Below are positions 1 through 7,305 of a stretch of DNA of 35,982 nucleotides, piece by piece (position 1 is the first letter of the stretch; every line of letters starts with the position of its first letter). Below the pieces are notes generated by a model, which was not told where the DNA came from, made no database searches, and was given only the letters and a program-made list of their open reading frames with translations. Position numbers and translations under genes: made by a program. The DNA lies in the IMG/VR virus record IMGVR_UViG_3300010318_001167, positions 1 through 35,982 of that record, one strand, 5' to 3'. The DNA is from a virus.

Positions 1-1930
1 AATAATTAACAGAATTATTTAAAAATCTTATAACATCAAAATAATCTTTTTTACCCACTATTTCTTTTGCAGAATCTATCACAGGATGATTATGAACTTC
101 TAGTTCTTTTACTTTTTCAGGATCTATCTCTTGGCTCTTGCGAATTAACCTAAACAAAGCATTTATATAATCTGTTCTAAACGCATCTTTATCATAACCT
201 GCCTTCATAATGGTTGCATATCTTACAACTGTTTTAACAACTTTTTCATACATTGTGTTGTAGTCAGCACCACCCATTATTCTAAATTCTATTAATTCAT
301 TTTCACTATCATTATCTTTTTGGTTTTTAAAATGAATACTTGAAAATTTTTCTCTGCTAATGCCTTTTTTTAATTCATTTTGTAACATTAAGAAACTGTC
401 TTTATTACCACGTTTCATATCTTCTGCATGTTTTAATAAATTTTGATATTGGCTTTTTGTATAACTGTTTCTAAGTCTACCCCATTGTGCTAATAAGTAT
501 TCGTCACCTAATAACAATGCCATTTTTAATTTGTTTGGTTCTAGTCCTCCTAATTCTGCATCTCCATCTCTAGGCCCGTTCCAGCTCATTGTGACATGCA
601 AACCTGTGGTATTGTTAGTGCCAAAGTTTTCTTCGCTCCAGTTAAAAAGACTTCTCATTTCTTCCAGCATTTTTCTAGGAGTACTATATACTGGTGATAT
701 CAATTCAGCACCAGCGCCTTCATCGGGATCAATACTGCTGTCAGTTTCTACTGCCCATGAGGTTGTTGTATAAGTGTCTCCGTAATCTCCTGATTCTGGA
801 TACTCATCAAAACTACTATATTTTTTTATCCAGCCGTTATACAATTCATCAGCAACATCTGACACACCACCTCCGCCACTACTATAGTCATACCCATAGT
901 CATCAAGGAAACTGCTCATATAACTGTATGTGTCATATACCCAGTCTTCCATACTGTAGTTGCTTTCAGCGGCTTCTCTGGCTTCATCATCTAAATCGTA
1001 TTCTTCACGAACTGCTGAGTCTAACCAAGCCAAATACTCATCTTCGTATTCTTCTTCTACATATTCTCTGACCCAGTTTATATATTCCCAACCATCTTCC
1101 TCACGGTTTTCGTATTCTTTTGGATCGTTTTCTTCAAAATCTGCTTTGTATCTTTCTATTGCTTCTGAACTTGGGCCACTACTGCTGTCTATAAAGTCGT
1201 TCAACCATTCTTCATCTTCTTTGACTTCTTGGACTTTATCACTCACTAAGTCATCTAAATATTCGTCTTGTCCTTTATCATATAACCAATCTTGATAATC
1301 TTGGTATGCTTGGTCTGGTAAGTCACCATATTCGTATTCAATGTCACCGATGCTCATATCATCAACATCAGAAGAACTTGAACCATCTACACTATAAAAA
1401 AATGTTTCTGCTTCAAAGCCACACTTTACTGGCATGTCTAAGCCTTCTGATGCAATTTCTTTTCTGTTAAAATTTATTTCAAAAAGTTTTGGATCTGCTT
1501 CTTTTAATCGTTTTCTTGTTAATTTTTTAAGTTTACTTCCTATTTTTTTAATTTGAAGTTTTTTATTTTTACGTTTTGCTATTTTAGATAATTTAGATTC
1601 TTCTACATCTGAAACATCTACTTGAGTATTTTTATCTAAAACTTGTAATTTTTTATTTTTATCTTGTACTACTACACCGTCTTTTGCCGGTAAGTTGCCT
1701 ACAGTAGAAACTACTTTTCCTAACTCATTTCCTTGTACATCTTTAACCGTAGTGTTTTTCTTTATGGTTTTAATAGGTATAGGTTGACTTTGTGGAGTAA
1801 TAGAATCTTTATTATCTGCTTTTGCATTTTGGCCAATGGATTGTTGGCCAGAGGGTGTAGGATTTCCAGAGCTTTTATAAGAATACTCTTTTAATAAATG
1901 TTCTAATGTTTTTACATCTTTGAACTTCAT
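1..1930 (-). CDS. Amidoligase-like (GCS/glutamine-synthetase-fold) protein, partial
   Basis: Reads open from an ATG at 1930 off the left edge of the window (643 codons visible, no stop), so the C-terminus is missing. Motifs expected of the COOH-NH2 (amido)ligase family appear in order: GFEAETFF near residue 171, an ETDSSIDPDEGAGAELISP block near 394-413, TTGLHVTMSW near 438-447, and IEFRIMGG near 543-550. These resemble the G-x-E-x-E metal/ATP loop, the E...SP substrate loop, the x-LHVx strand and the FR motif of glutamate-cysteine-ligase-like enzymes. Family members join a carboxylate to an amine using ATP; the substrate here is unknown. Between the first two motifs lies a very acidic, Tyr/Asp/Glu-rich insert (about 185-380), and before them a Lys-rich segment (about 110-145). 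The N-terminus contains LLKEYS, a possible prohead-protease site shared with neighbouring genes. The function is inferred from motifs only. Confidence 0.6.
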   Translation of the reverse strand, partial: MKFKDVKTLEHLLKEYSYKSSGNPTPSGQQSIGQNAKADNKDSITPQSQPIPIKTIKKNTTVKDVQGNELGKVVSTVGNLPAKDGVVVQDKNKKLQVLDKNTQVDVSDVEESKLSKIAKRKNKKLQIKKIGSKLKKLTRKRLKEADPKLFEINFNRKEIASEGLDMPVKCGFEAETFFYSVDGSSSSDVDDMSIGDIEYEYGDLPDQAYQDYQDWLYDKGQDEYLDDLVSDKVQEVKEDEEWLNDFIDSSSGPSSEAIERYKADFEENDPKEYENREEDGWEYINWVREYVEEEYEDEYLAWLDSAVREEYDLDDEAREAAESNYSMEDWVYDTYSYMSSFLDDYGYDYSSGGGGVSDVADELYNGWIKKYSSFDEYPESGDYGDTYTTTSWAVETDSSIDPDEGAGAELISPVYSTPRKMLEEMRSLFNWSEENFGTNNTTGLHVTMSWNGPRDGDAELGGLEPNKLKMALLLGDEYLLAQWGRLRNSYTKSQYQNLLKHAEDMKRGNKDSFLMLQNELKKGISREKFSSIHFKNQKDNDSENELIEFRIMGGADYNTMYEKVVKTVVRYATIMKAGYDKDAFRTDYINALFRLIRKSQEIDPEKVKELEVHNHPVIDSAKEIVGKKDYFDVIRFLNNSVNY

Positions 1931-1931
1931 T

Positions 1932-2213
1932 TTAACGCCTATTTAATTTAGCGACTCTTTTACTTATTGTATTAAATCTTTTTGTTCGTCTTGCCTTTTT
2001 GGCCATTCTTGCGCCAAATCTAGATTTGGTTCTTTTTAAAGAAATTCTTTTTTTATAATCTATAGGTGCATTACATTGGCTGGGTTTAGAAACGACACGA
2101 CCTTCTCGCCTACCAGCAGTACATCTGACAGCACGTTTAATTTTATTACCTACTTTACGCCAAACCATTCTGGCTTCATAGATAGGCTCTTCTGTAAATT
2201 CGTCTATTCTCAT
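1932..2213 (-). CDS. Small, very basic conserved phage protein with leader-like N-terminus
   Basis: A 93-aa protein in which Arg and Lys dominate (GRREGR, SLKRTKSRFGARMAKKARRTKRF). It carries the pattern RCTAGRREGR...PSQCNAPIDYKKR, which I recall from small uncharacterised proteins of T4-like marine phages. The ATG at 2213 overlaps the stop of the upstream gene as ATGA. The N-terminus MRIDEFTEEPIYEARMVW contains IYE followed by A, which fits the T4 gp21-type cleavage rule [I/L]-x-E. A basic DNA-binding protein packaged with the genome is a reasonable inference, but no enzymatic motif is present. Confidence 0.7.
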   Translation of the reverse strand: MRIDEFTEEPIYEARMVWRKVGNKIKRAVRCTAGRREGRVVSKPSQCNAPIDYKKRISLKRTKSRFGARMAKKARRTKRFNTISKRVAKLNRR

Positions 2214-2449
2214 AGTAAATTAATAATAATTCCAACTATAATACTGATTAATGTTGTGAATGTTATACCCACAATGGCAATAATCCAACTTTCTAATTTG
2301 TCTAATCTTCCTTTTGTAGTTTCTTTAAATTCACGTAATTCTGCCGTAATACTTTCTATTCTAAGCATATCAGCAATTATATGTGCCTCTATATTACCGC
2401 TTTCAACATAAGGTTTAGGTGTTAATTCAGGCTGATTTTTTTTGGGCAT
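2210..2449 (-). CDS. Small coiled-coil protein with C-terminal membrane anchor
   Basis: A 79-aa protein. Residues about 30-55 form an amphipathic, likely coiled-coil segment (IESITAELREFKETTKGRLDKLESW), and residues about 55-79 are one strongly hydrophobic helix that ends the protein. This soluble-coil-plus-tail-anchor layout is like XhlA-type hemolysin/holin accessory proteins and some phage lysis or membrane proteins, but there is no diagnostic motif. It lies in a late operon between a structural-type gene and the basic 93-aa gene, and is translationally coupled to the latter. Confidence 0.6.
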   Translation of the reverse strand: MPKKNQPELTPKPYVESGNIEAHIIADMLRIESITAELREFKETTKGRLDKLESWIIAIVGITFTTLISIIVGIIINLL

Positions 2450-2459
2450 TGTTTAACTC

Positions 2460-2864
2460 TTATAATAAATCTTGTTTAGTAAATTCCATATTGACTGAAC
2501 TTTTAGTATCTATTGTTCCTCCGTTCAGTACTATTCCATCTAATTCATCTTTAAGTGTGTCAATTGAGTGTACTCCTTCTCTTTCAAAAGCAAATTTAAA
2601 AATCCAACCTGCTCCTGTTAAACTTGGTGCTCCATAATTTTCTAATAGATTACCACCAACACCGTTTAAAGCAACTGGATTATTCATAACAACTGGTTGT
2701 GCTCTTAATCCTATTACTTGTACAACACTTTCAAAATCTTTCTGTGTATTGTCTTTATAGTCACCTGTTCTTGTAATATCTATAGTAGTAAACAATGTGT
2801 AAAATTCTATGTTGCCTGATACAACTTCTGAACTACCCATCGCTCCTGATCTTTCTATACTCAT
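2460..2864 (-). CDS. Late virion-type protein of unknown function
   Basis: A 134-aa protein starting MSIERSGAMG. I chose the ATG at 2864 because GGAGA lies at the right distance and a late promoter (2885-2893) lies just upstream; an in-frame ATG at 2915 would sit inside the terminator/promoter region. The sequence is rich in Gly, Asn and Thr with alternating hydrophobics, typical of beta-structured virion components. No catalytic motif is visible. It is first in the late operon that continues through the membrane-anchored and basic proteins into the amidoligase-like gene. I do not recognise a specific T4 counterpart. Confidence 0.65.
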   Translation of the reverse strand: MSIERSGAMGSSEVVSGNIEFYTLFTTIDITRTGDYKDNTQKDFESVVQVIGLRAQPVVMNNPVALNGVGGNLLENYGAPSLTGAGWIFKFAFEREGVHSIDTLKDELDGIVLNGGTIDTKSSVNMEFTKQDLL

Positions 2865-2884
2865 GTGTGTCTCCGTCTTTGTAC

Positions 2885-2893
2885 TATTTATCA
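2885..2893 (-). promoter_or_regulatory. Late promoter motif TGATAAATA
   Basis: Minus-strand TGATAAATA, one base from the T4 late octamer TATAAATA, 20 bp upstream of the ATG at 2864 and just downstream of a terminator hairpin. It would drive the operon 2864 to 1. Confidence 0.75.
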
Positions 2894-2913
2894 GTATTTC
2901 AGATTTCCAGATC

Positions 2914-2944
2914 AAAAAAAATCCCCAACTAGTGAGGATTTTTT
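2914..2944 (-). terminator. Intrinsic terminator after the 89-aa gene
   Basis: On the minus strand an AAAAAATCC / GGATTTTTT inverted repeat ends in a T run. It lies between the stop of the gene at 2961 and the late promoter at 2885, closing a one-gene unit. The A/T-tract symmetry means it may work in both directions. Confidence 0.8.
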
Positions 2945-2960
2945 AATAAGTTTGTTTAAC

Positions 2961-3230
2961 TTAGAATGAGACGTCTGCAATAACGTGTCCTGCTAGGTCA
3001 CCGTTTGCTAAGTTGTCTGCACCTTCTAGTATAAAGTTTACAGTTGTTTGGCTGTCTGCTGTAAAACTACCAACTTTAAGTACTGAAAGGTTTAAGTTTT
3101 GTACTGAGCTAACTAATGCTGTTAATTGTGCCGCACTAATGTTTCCTGATTGTTGTTGGAAACTTTTTAAAAATACGTCCTTACCAATAAACTCACCAGC
3201 CGCCGCCGCTCTTCGATCTGTTTGTGCCAT
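2961..3230 (-). CDS. Small abundant-type late protein A (MAQTDRR...)
   Basis: An 89-aa protein in a one-gene transcription unit: late promoter at 3273-3281, strong Shine-Dalgarno (AGGAG, 6 bp before ATG), and a strong terminator directly after the stop. Composition is Ala/Gly/Ser/Val/Asn-rich with no Cys and few aromatics, and the C-terminal half alternates like a beta sandwich. It resembles the neighbouring 82-aa gene in its MAQ...AA N-terminus and in cassette design. The expression signals suggest a high-copy virion protein such as a capsid decoration protein. That is inference from context; I recognise no family. Confidence 0.7.
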   Translation of the reverse strand: MAQTDRRAAAAGEFIGKDVFLKSFQQQSGNISAAQLTALVSSVQNLNLSVLKVGSFTADSQTTVNFILEGADNLANGDLAGHVIADVSF

Positions 3231-3272
3231 TTTATTCTCCTAATTTATATGCGAATGTATCGCTGTTACTTT

Positions 3273-3281
3273 TATTTATCA
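3273..3281 (-). promoter_or_regulatory. Late promoter motif TGATAAATA
   Basis: Exact TGATAAATA on the minus strand, 43 bp upstream of the ATG at 3230, directly after the terminator at 3291-3317. Confidence 0.75.
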
Positions 3282-3290
3282 TTTTTCCAT

Positions 3291-3317
3291 AAAAAAAGGG
3301 CATATAAAATGCCCTTT
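3291..3317 (-). terminator. Intrinsic terminator after the 82-aa gene
   Basis: Minus-strand AAAGGGCA, 7-nt loop, TGCCCTTT, then a run of seven T. It follows the stop of the gene at 3335 by about 18 bp. Confidence 0.85.
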
Positions 3318-3334
3318 AAATTGTTAATTACGGA

Positions 3335-3583
3335 TTAACCAAAAGTAACTACTAATGTTGTACCAGTAATTGAAGGTGTTGCTTGTGCACCTTGTAGTGC
3401 AATGTGACATCCGTCACTTGCTACGTCATCTTCAACTGCTACAACTACAAAACCTTCGTTTTGTGCTTCTAAACATGCCGCTTCAACTGAAACAACTGAA
3501 ACATCATCAACTGAAAGAATGTGAGTTTGTCCTACGAATCCGTTTGCCGCTCTTACTGCCGCGTTTGGGTTTGCTTGTGCCAT
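3335..3583 (-). CDS. Small abundant-type late protein B (MAQANPN...)
   Basis: An 82-aa Ala/Val-rich protein, again a single-gene late cassette with a late promoter (3628-3636), AGGAG Shine-Dalgarno and a GC-stem terminator. It starts MAQANPNAAVRAANGF, echoing the MAQ/AA start of the next gene. Alternating Val/Ile stretches (DDVSVVSVEAA, GFVVVAVEDD, TTLVVTFG) predict a mostly beta fold. Two Cys are present but no metal-binding pattern. A small decoration or accessory virion protein is the most economical reading; no family is recognised. Confidence 0.7.
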   Translation of the reverse strand: MAQANPNAAVRAANGFVGQTHILSVDDVSVVSVEAACLEAQNEGFVVVAVEDDVASDGCHIALQGAQATPSITGTTLVVTFG

Positions 3584-3627
3584 TATATTCTCCTAATATG
3601 TTTTAGAGCAAATTGCTCCGTTACATT

Positions 3628-3636
3628 TATTTATCA
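3628..3636 (-). promoter_or_regulatory. Late promoter motif TGATAAATA
   Basis: Exact TGATAAATA on the minus strand, 45 bp upstream of the ATG at 3583. Confidence 0.75.
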
Positions 3637-3649
3637 GAAAACGGTGGAT

Positions 3650-4261
3650 TTATCTTCTTTTAATTCTAGTGTTTTTAAATTTTTGGAATGCATCTGGATC
3701 TCTGAAAAAGTCGTAACCTTTACGACCTGTATCCAATGCCTTTGTAATAGGTTCTACACCTTTTGCCAGAGCCTTACCTGCACGTGATAACGTTTTACCT
3801 CCCGGTAAGTCTTGTATAAATTTACCTACAGCATCCATACCCTGTTGAAATTTTCCTGAACCGGCTCTAGCAGAACCATCTTTGTATTGGGTATATTTAC
3901 CTCTACCTACTCCTGACCCGCCCCCTGGAACTGAAATAGGTGGTCTACTAGTTGGTTCTGGACCACTTCTTTTTGCACTAACATACATAGAACTTCTTTT
4001 TTTACCTTTTAGTTCAGCATCTTTTTCTTGTCTGGCTTTTGATTTGGCCTCTCTTTCTTTAGACATTGCAACTGCCTGCTGATATGCACTATCAACAGTA
4101 CCGTATAATCCAAAGGCTTTCATAAAATCGGTTGCAAACTGTTTGGCATCAGGTATTTTCAATTGCATAATTCTATTATACTCAGCATTGGCCATTTTTT
4201 GCTGTTGAGCCTTTTCATCAGGACTTAAAGTTGCCTCTAGTATTATATCATTTATTTTCAT
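3650..4261 (-). CDS. Basic, Gly-rich late protein with internal-protein-like leader
   Basis: With the ATG at 4261 this is 203 aa starting MKINDIILEATLSP. I prefer that start because ILE followed by A is the same leader/cleavage pattern as in neighbouring genes. A TTG at 4297 has a better Shine-Dalgarno (GAGGAG), but that site also lies inside the small upstream reading frame. Residues about 70-105 are a charged Lys/Glu helix, followed by a Ser/Gly/Pro-rich linker (PPISVPGGGSGVGRG) and a basic C-terminus ending NTRIKRR. It is last in the late operon starting at 7278. No enzyme motif is seen; a DNA-associated internal capsid protein is one possibility. Confidence 0.6.
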   Translation of the reverse strand: MKINDIILEATLSPDEKAQQQKMANAEYNRIMQLKIPDAKQFATDFMKAFGLYGTVDSAYQQAVAMSKEREAKSKARQEKDAELKGKKRSSMYVSAKRSGPEPTSRPPISVPGGGSGVGRGKYTQYKDGSARAGSGKFQQGMDAVGKFIQDLPGGKTLSRAGKALAKGVEPITKALDTGRKGYDFFRDPDAFQKFKNTRIKRR

Positions 4262-4382
4262 TTGGTCTAACCCATTTACCGTTTCTAAAAACAGCAAGTT
4301 CTCCTCTATTACAAAGTGTAAACTCTCCTTCAGTAGGATATTGTGGTTCTCTTACTTTTATTTTATATTTTCTTTCTTCCAC
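4248..4382 (-). CDS. 44-aa small protein, GTG start, overlapping both neighbours
   Basis: A frame of 44 codons from a GTG at 4382 to a TGA at 4248, encoding VEERKYKIKVREPQ... and ending GELAVFRNGKWVRPNENK. It fills the gap between the 265-aa and 203-aa genes, overlapping the first by 20 bp and the second by 14 bp. The protein-like composition (alternating charged/hydrophobic, G-x-L-A-V-F-R-N-G-K-W) and the fit into an otherwise empty 100-bp gap argue that it is real. The Shine-Dalgarno is weak, so translational coupling is assumed. No family is recognised. Confidence 0.45.
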   Translation of the reverse strand: MEERKYKIKVREPQYPTEGEFTLCNRGELAVFRNGKWVRPNENK

Positions 4383-5160
4383 TTGCCCAGTATCCTGCTA
4401 TTGCACCAATTCCTGTGCCGTACTTCTTATATTTATCTATATCTTTACCTAATTTTTGTGCTATCTTCTTACCTGCGACTCTACCTGCGGCCGCACCTGC
4501 AACTGTACCTAAGGCTCTTTTCGCTAAACTTGTTTTGGGTTCTTGATATTTAGATGTATTGTAGCCTCTATATTTTGTCATAGTACTTAAAGGACTTACC
4601 ATTTCACTGCCTCTTCCTAATCTACGATACTCCTGTAATAATTTTGCTACAACTAATTGTTTAGAAGTATATTTTAAATTACTCCAATCTGAAATCAATC
4701 TTCTCCACTGTTTATACTTTCCATCTTTTATATTAAGTTGACTTTCTAATCTTAAAAAATAAGAATTAAATTCAGTACCTTTTACAGAAGAATCTTTTAG
4801 TCTCATGTAAAACATGTAATGTTTTCTAGCATCAAAGTTTAGTTTTTTTAAATACTGTTTGCTTGATATAGGATTTTTTAATGAAATACTTCTTGTATCT
4901 GGGTCTCTTAAAACGTGACCTAGCAAATACAAATCTGTTGCATGACTTCTAAATAAAGTATAAGGGCCGTATTGTACTGTTTGTTTTATATATTCTTTAG
5001 CATATTCATATTGCTTATCGTCATTTAGCATCATATATGTACTTAACGATGTCAAGTAAAATAGATTTGCAACATCTTTACCTGTAAGAGCATTAAAATT
5101 TCGGCTTGTTCTGTATAGTCTTGCTTCTGATATTTCTTTATCTATTAATTTAAATTCCAT
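4363..5160 (-). CDS. Late protein with leader-like N-terminus and glycine-zipper C-terminus
   Basis: A 265-aa protein starting MEFKLIDKEISEARLYRTSR; ISE followed by A fits the [I/L]-x-E cleavage rule. The central part is helical and Tyr/Lys/Leu-rich. The C-terminal 60 residues hold small-residue runs (GTVAGAAAGRVAGKK and GTGIGAIAGYWASG) that look like glycine-zipper helices able to insert into or cross a membrane. A membrane-active protein ejected from the capsid would fit, but this is inference. It is in an operon with the ligase-like gene 1 bp upstream. No known family is recognised. Confidence 0.6.
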   Translation of the reverse strand: MEFKLIDKEISEARLYRTSRNFNALTGKDVANLFYLTSLSTYMMLNDDKQYEYAKEYIKQTVQYGPYTLFRSHATDLYLLGHVLRDPDTRSISLKNPISSKQYLKKLNFDARKHYMFYMRLKDSSVKGTEFNSYFLRLESQLNIKDGKYKQWRRLISDWSNLKYTSKQLVVAKLLQEYRRLGRGSEMVSPLSTMTKYRGYNTSKYQEPKTSLAKRALGTVAGAAAGRVAGKKIAQKLGKDIDKYKKYGTGIGAIAGYWASGRKKI

Positions 5161-5161
5161 T

Positions 5162-6418
5162 TTACTTACCTGGTGCTCCAGTTCCGAAGTTAAGTCTGCT
5201 AAACTCTAATCTATCTACTAGTTTTAAGGCATTACCCATTCTGTCTACAGCAACAAATCCTTCTTCACCTGTTACTTCATATCCGTTTTCTGTTTCTTTA
5301 AATGTAGGTAACTGTCTAATTGTTTCTAATTTTTTTACTATTAAAACTTTTGAATGTATAATTTTTAAATATAAATCATATACACTTACAATACTTGGTA
5401 CATGTTCTTTTATAAACTTAACACCTTGTACTAACTTGTTATTCATTTCGTCTTGCTTTGCTTGAGTTTTATATCCGTCTATTTTCTTTTGCATAAAAGT
5501 AATATACTTTTGTACAAATCCCTGTGCAAATTTTGTTGGTTCATCAAATGCACCTGCTCTAATATTATTATTTACATGTGCCTTAAGTTGTTGTAGAAAG
5601 TCTTTACCAATAACATCGTTCCCTTTTTCTAACCAACTAAAAGTATCTGAATCTATGTTTTTTAAATAAGCATCTGCCTCTCTAATAGCACCCATAACTT
5701 CTTCGCTTTCATTATTAGTTAAAGTAACTACACCTGATAAATCCTTAATTAATGCGTCTCTGTGCCAAACTTTAGAACTTTGTCCTAATACTTTACTATC
5801 AAAACCGTATTTGGCCCTTGTATCGGCTAGTGTAGGGCCTCCTACATACTCTGTATGCCAAACAATACCTATATCAGCATTTGCAATTTGTTTTGCTAAA
5901 TCACTATTAGTTGGTACTGCATATACAATAGTATTTGGTTTAAATACTAATACTTCTTCTCCGTCTATATTAGTTTGCTGTAAATCTTCTTTGGAAAATA
6001 ACATGTCGCCCTGTGCTACAGTATTCCAATTTAAATTCTTTAATGTTCTTAATGCTAGTTTTAATTTTTCCTGTAAGCCTTCTGCAGGATGATTTTCTTC
6101 TATGTCTTTATCTGTAAAATTTATTTTAGGCTTTTGTGCAAATACACCCTTGGTACCCACAAAAAATTTACCTGTTGCAGGATCTCTACCTGCTATAATG
6201 GCAGGTGCTCCGTCCCATTTTGTTGTCATGCTTACAGGACTTTCTGAATTGCCTTCTAGCATTTCATGTAAACTGTATAGATAGTTTATTGCTTCTTTGG
6301 CGCCTTGATAACCTCTGTTAAAAATATTATCTTCTAAATGCTCTAGATGAGTATTTTTATTTTCTGCTTCTAGTATTATTTCCTTTAAGAAATTACCTGA
6401 AATATCATGAAATTTCAT
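5162..6418 (-). CDS. Ligase/nucleotidyltransferase-like protein with KxDG motif and leader
   Basis: A 418-aa protein. Residues 64-74 contain TTKWDGAPAI, matching motif I (K-x-D-G) of ATP-dependent DNA/RNA ligases and capping enzymes, with K67 as the predicted AMP-accepting lysine. Near the C-terminus EEGFVAV (385-391) matches motif IV (E-G-x-V), and NALKLVDR (396-403) matches motif V with K399. QGDMLF (136-141) sits where motif III is expected. A helical insert of about 200 residues separates the core motifs, so this is not a standard ligase. The N-terminus MKFHDISGNFLKEIILEAEN offers LKE and ILE cleavage sites like those of T4 internal proteins. I recall uncharacterised homologues in marine T4-like phages. 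Nucleotide-transfer chemistry is inferred; the substrate is unknown. Confidence 0.6.
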   Translation of the reverse strand: MKFHDISGNFLKEIILEAENKNTHLEHLEDNIFNRGYQGAKEAINYLYSLHEMLEGNSESPVSMTTKWDGAPAIIAGRDPATGKFFVGTKGVFAQKPKINFTDKDIEENHPAEGLQEKLKLALRTLKNLNWNTVAQGDMLFSKEDLQQTNIDGEEVLVFKPNTIVYAVPTNSDLAKQIANADIGIVWHTEYVGGPTLADTRAKYGFDSKVLGQSSKVWHRDALIKDLSGVVTLTNNESEEVMGAIREADAYLKNIDSDTFSWLEKGNDVIGKDFLQQLKAHVNNNIRAGAFDEPTKFAQGFVQKYITFMQKKIDGYKTQAKQDEMNNKLVQGVKFIKEHVPSIVSVYDLYLKIIHSKVLIVKKLETIRQLPTFKETENGYEVTGEEGFVAVDRMGNALKLVDRLEFSRLNFGTGAPGK

Positions 6419-6419
6419 T

Positions 6420-7022
6420 TCACTTAGCGAAGCCTGTAATTAATTTAGCAGGACTTATTCCAAATGTTCTATTACCTTGTTTAGTTTTAACTTGTACCAG
6501 TTCGCCTTTTTTAACCATATCTTTTAAATCTTTTGAATTAAATTCCTGTTGTAAAAGTACATTTATAGGTTCGCCCTTTTTAGATATGAAATGCATTTGT
6601 AGATTTAATGGGAATTTTTCGTTGGGACCACCAAACATTTTGTCTAATCCTCTGCCAACGATTGAACCAATCATTGCTCCTGCTTTCTTGCTTATACCGT
6701 CTTGGCTATCCATATCCTGTTTGGTTCTTCCCAATACTCCAGGTGTTTTTGATTTAAATAAATTTTTGAATCTTGCTTTTACTGTTGGTTGCAATTGGCC
6801 GCCTGACTTCACAATTCCTGCTGATTTTAATATTTCATATTCCAGTCTTGAACCTTGTTCTACTGGAGTATCAATATCATTAACTTTTACTGAAAATTGC
6901 TGATTTGCTTCGTCCCAAGTATATGTATTTCCTTTATAGGCAACTTTTTGCTTGTCATTTAAAAGATCCTGTTCTAATAAAGGAAAGGTATTGGTATTTT
7001 CTATGACTTCCTTAATCAGCAT
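6420..7022 (-). CDS. Late protein of unknown function with leader-like N-terminus
   Basis: A 200-aa protein starting MLIKEVIENTNTFPLLEQDL, in which LLE followed by Q could be a prohead-protease site. The middle has a basic stretch (KARFKNLFKSKTPGVLGR) and a small-residue segment (KKAGAMIGSIVGRG). The C-terminal 60 residues (MHFISKKGEPINVLLQQEF... to TFGISPAKLITGFAK) look like a small beta domain. It overlaps the upstream gene by 11 bp and ends 1 bp before the ligase-like gene, so the three are probably co-translated. No family is recognised. Confidence 0.6.
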   Translation of the reverse strand: MLIKEVIENTNTFPLLEQDLLNDKQKVAYKGNTYTWDEANQQFSVKVNDIDTPVEQGSRLEYEILKSAGIVKSGGQLQPTVKARFKNLFKSKTPGVLGRTKQDMDSQDGISKKAGAMIGSIVGRGLDKMFGGPNEKFPLNLQMHFISKKGEPINVLLQQEFNSKDLKDMVKKGELVQVKTKQGNRTFGISPAKLITGFAK

Positions 7023-7278
7023 TGTTTTCTCTCTGAGATTCTTTTATTATTTTCTTAATACCTCTGGAGAATTTATTAACGTCTTTGCCTCTTATACTAT
7101 TGATAAGTCTATTAGTTAAATCTTTTGCTGTTTTATCATCATAGTGTAATTCTATCTGTTCAATTAAATTAATTGCACTGGTAATTACATGTTCGCCTCT
7201 ATTAGATGTCACATGATTTCTATCACGATCAACAGAAATTTGATTTAATTCTTCTAATATACTTCTAGCCTTAGGCAT
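7012..7278 (-). CDS. Small conserved helical protein, first in late operon
   Basis: An 88-aa, mostly helical protein starting MPKARSILEELNQISVDRDRNHV. I recall similar N-termini in small conserved proteins of marine T4-like phages, without a known function. It has a good Shine-Dalgarno (GGAGA) and a late promoter 28 bp upstream (7306-7314), so it opens the late operon that runs to 3650. SILE at residues 6-9 resembles the leader motif of the following genes, but here it is part of an otherwise conserved N-terminus, so cleavage is less sure. Confidence 0.7.
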   Translation of the reverse strand: MPKARSILEELNQISVDRDRNHVTSNRGEHVITSAINLIEQIELHYDDKTAKDLTNRLINSIRGKDVNKFSRGIKKIIKESQRENNAD

Positions 7279-7305
7279 GATGTCTCCAAAAATATTGTAT
7301 AATGC

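Noticed and set aside
531-1295. Several plus-strand frames opposite the amidoligase-like gene
   Set aside because: Their Ser/Tyr/His-rich composition is what the complement of an acidic Asp/Glu/Tyr-coding stretch gives; no expression signals.
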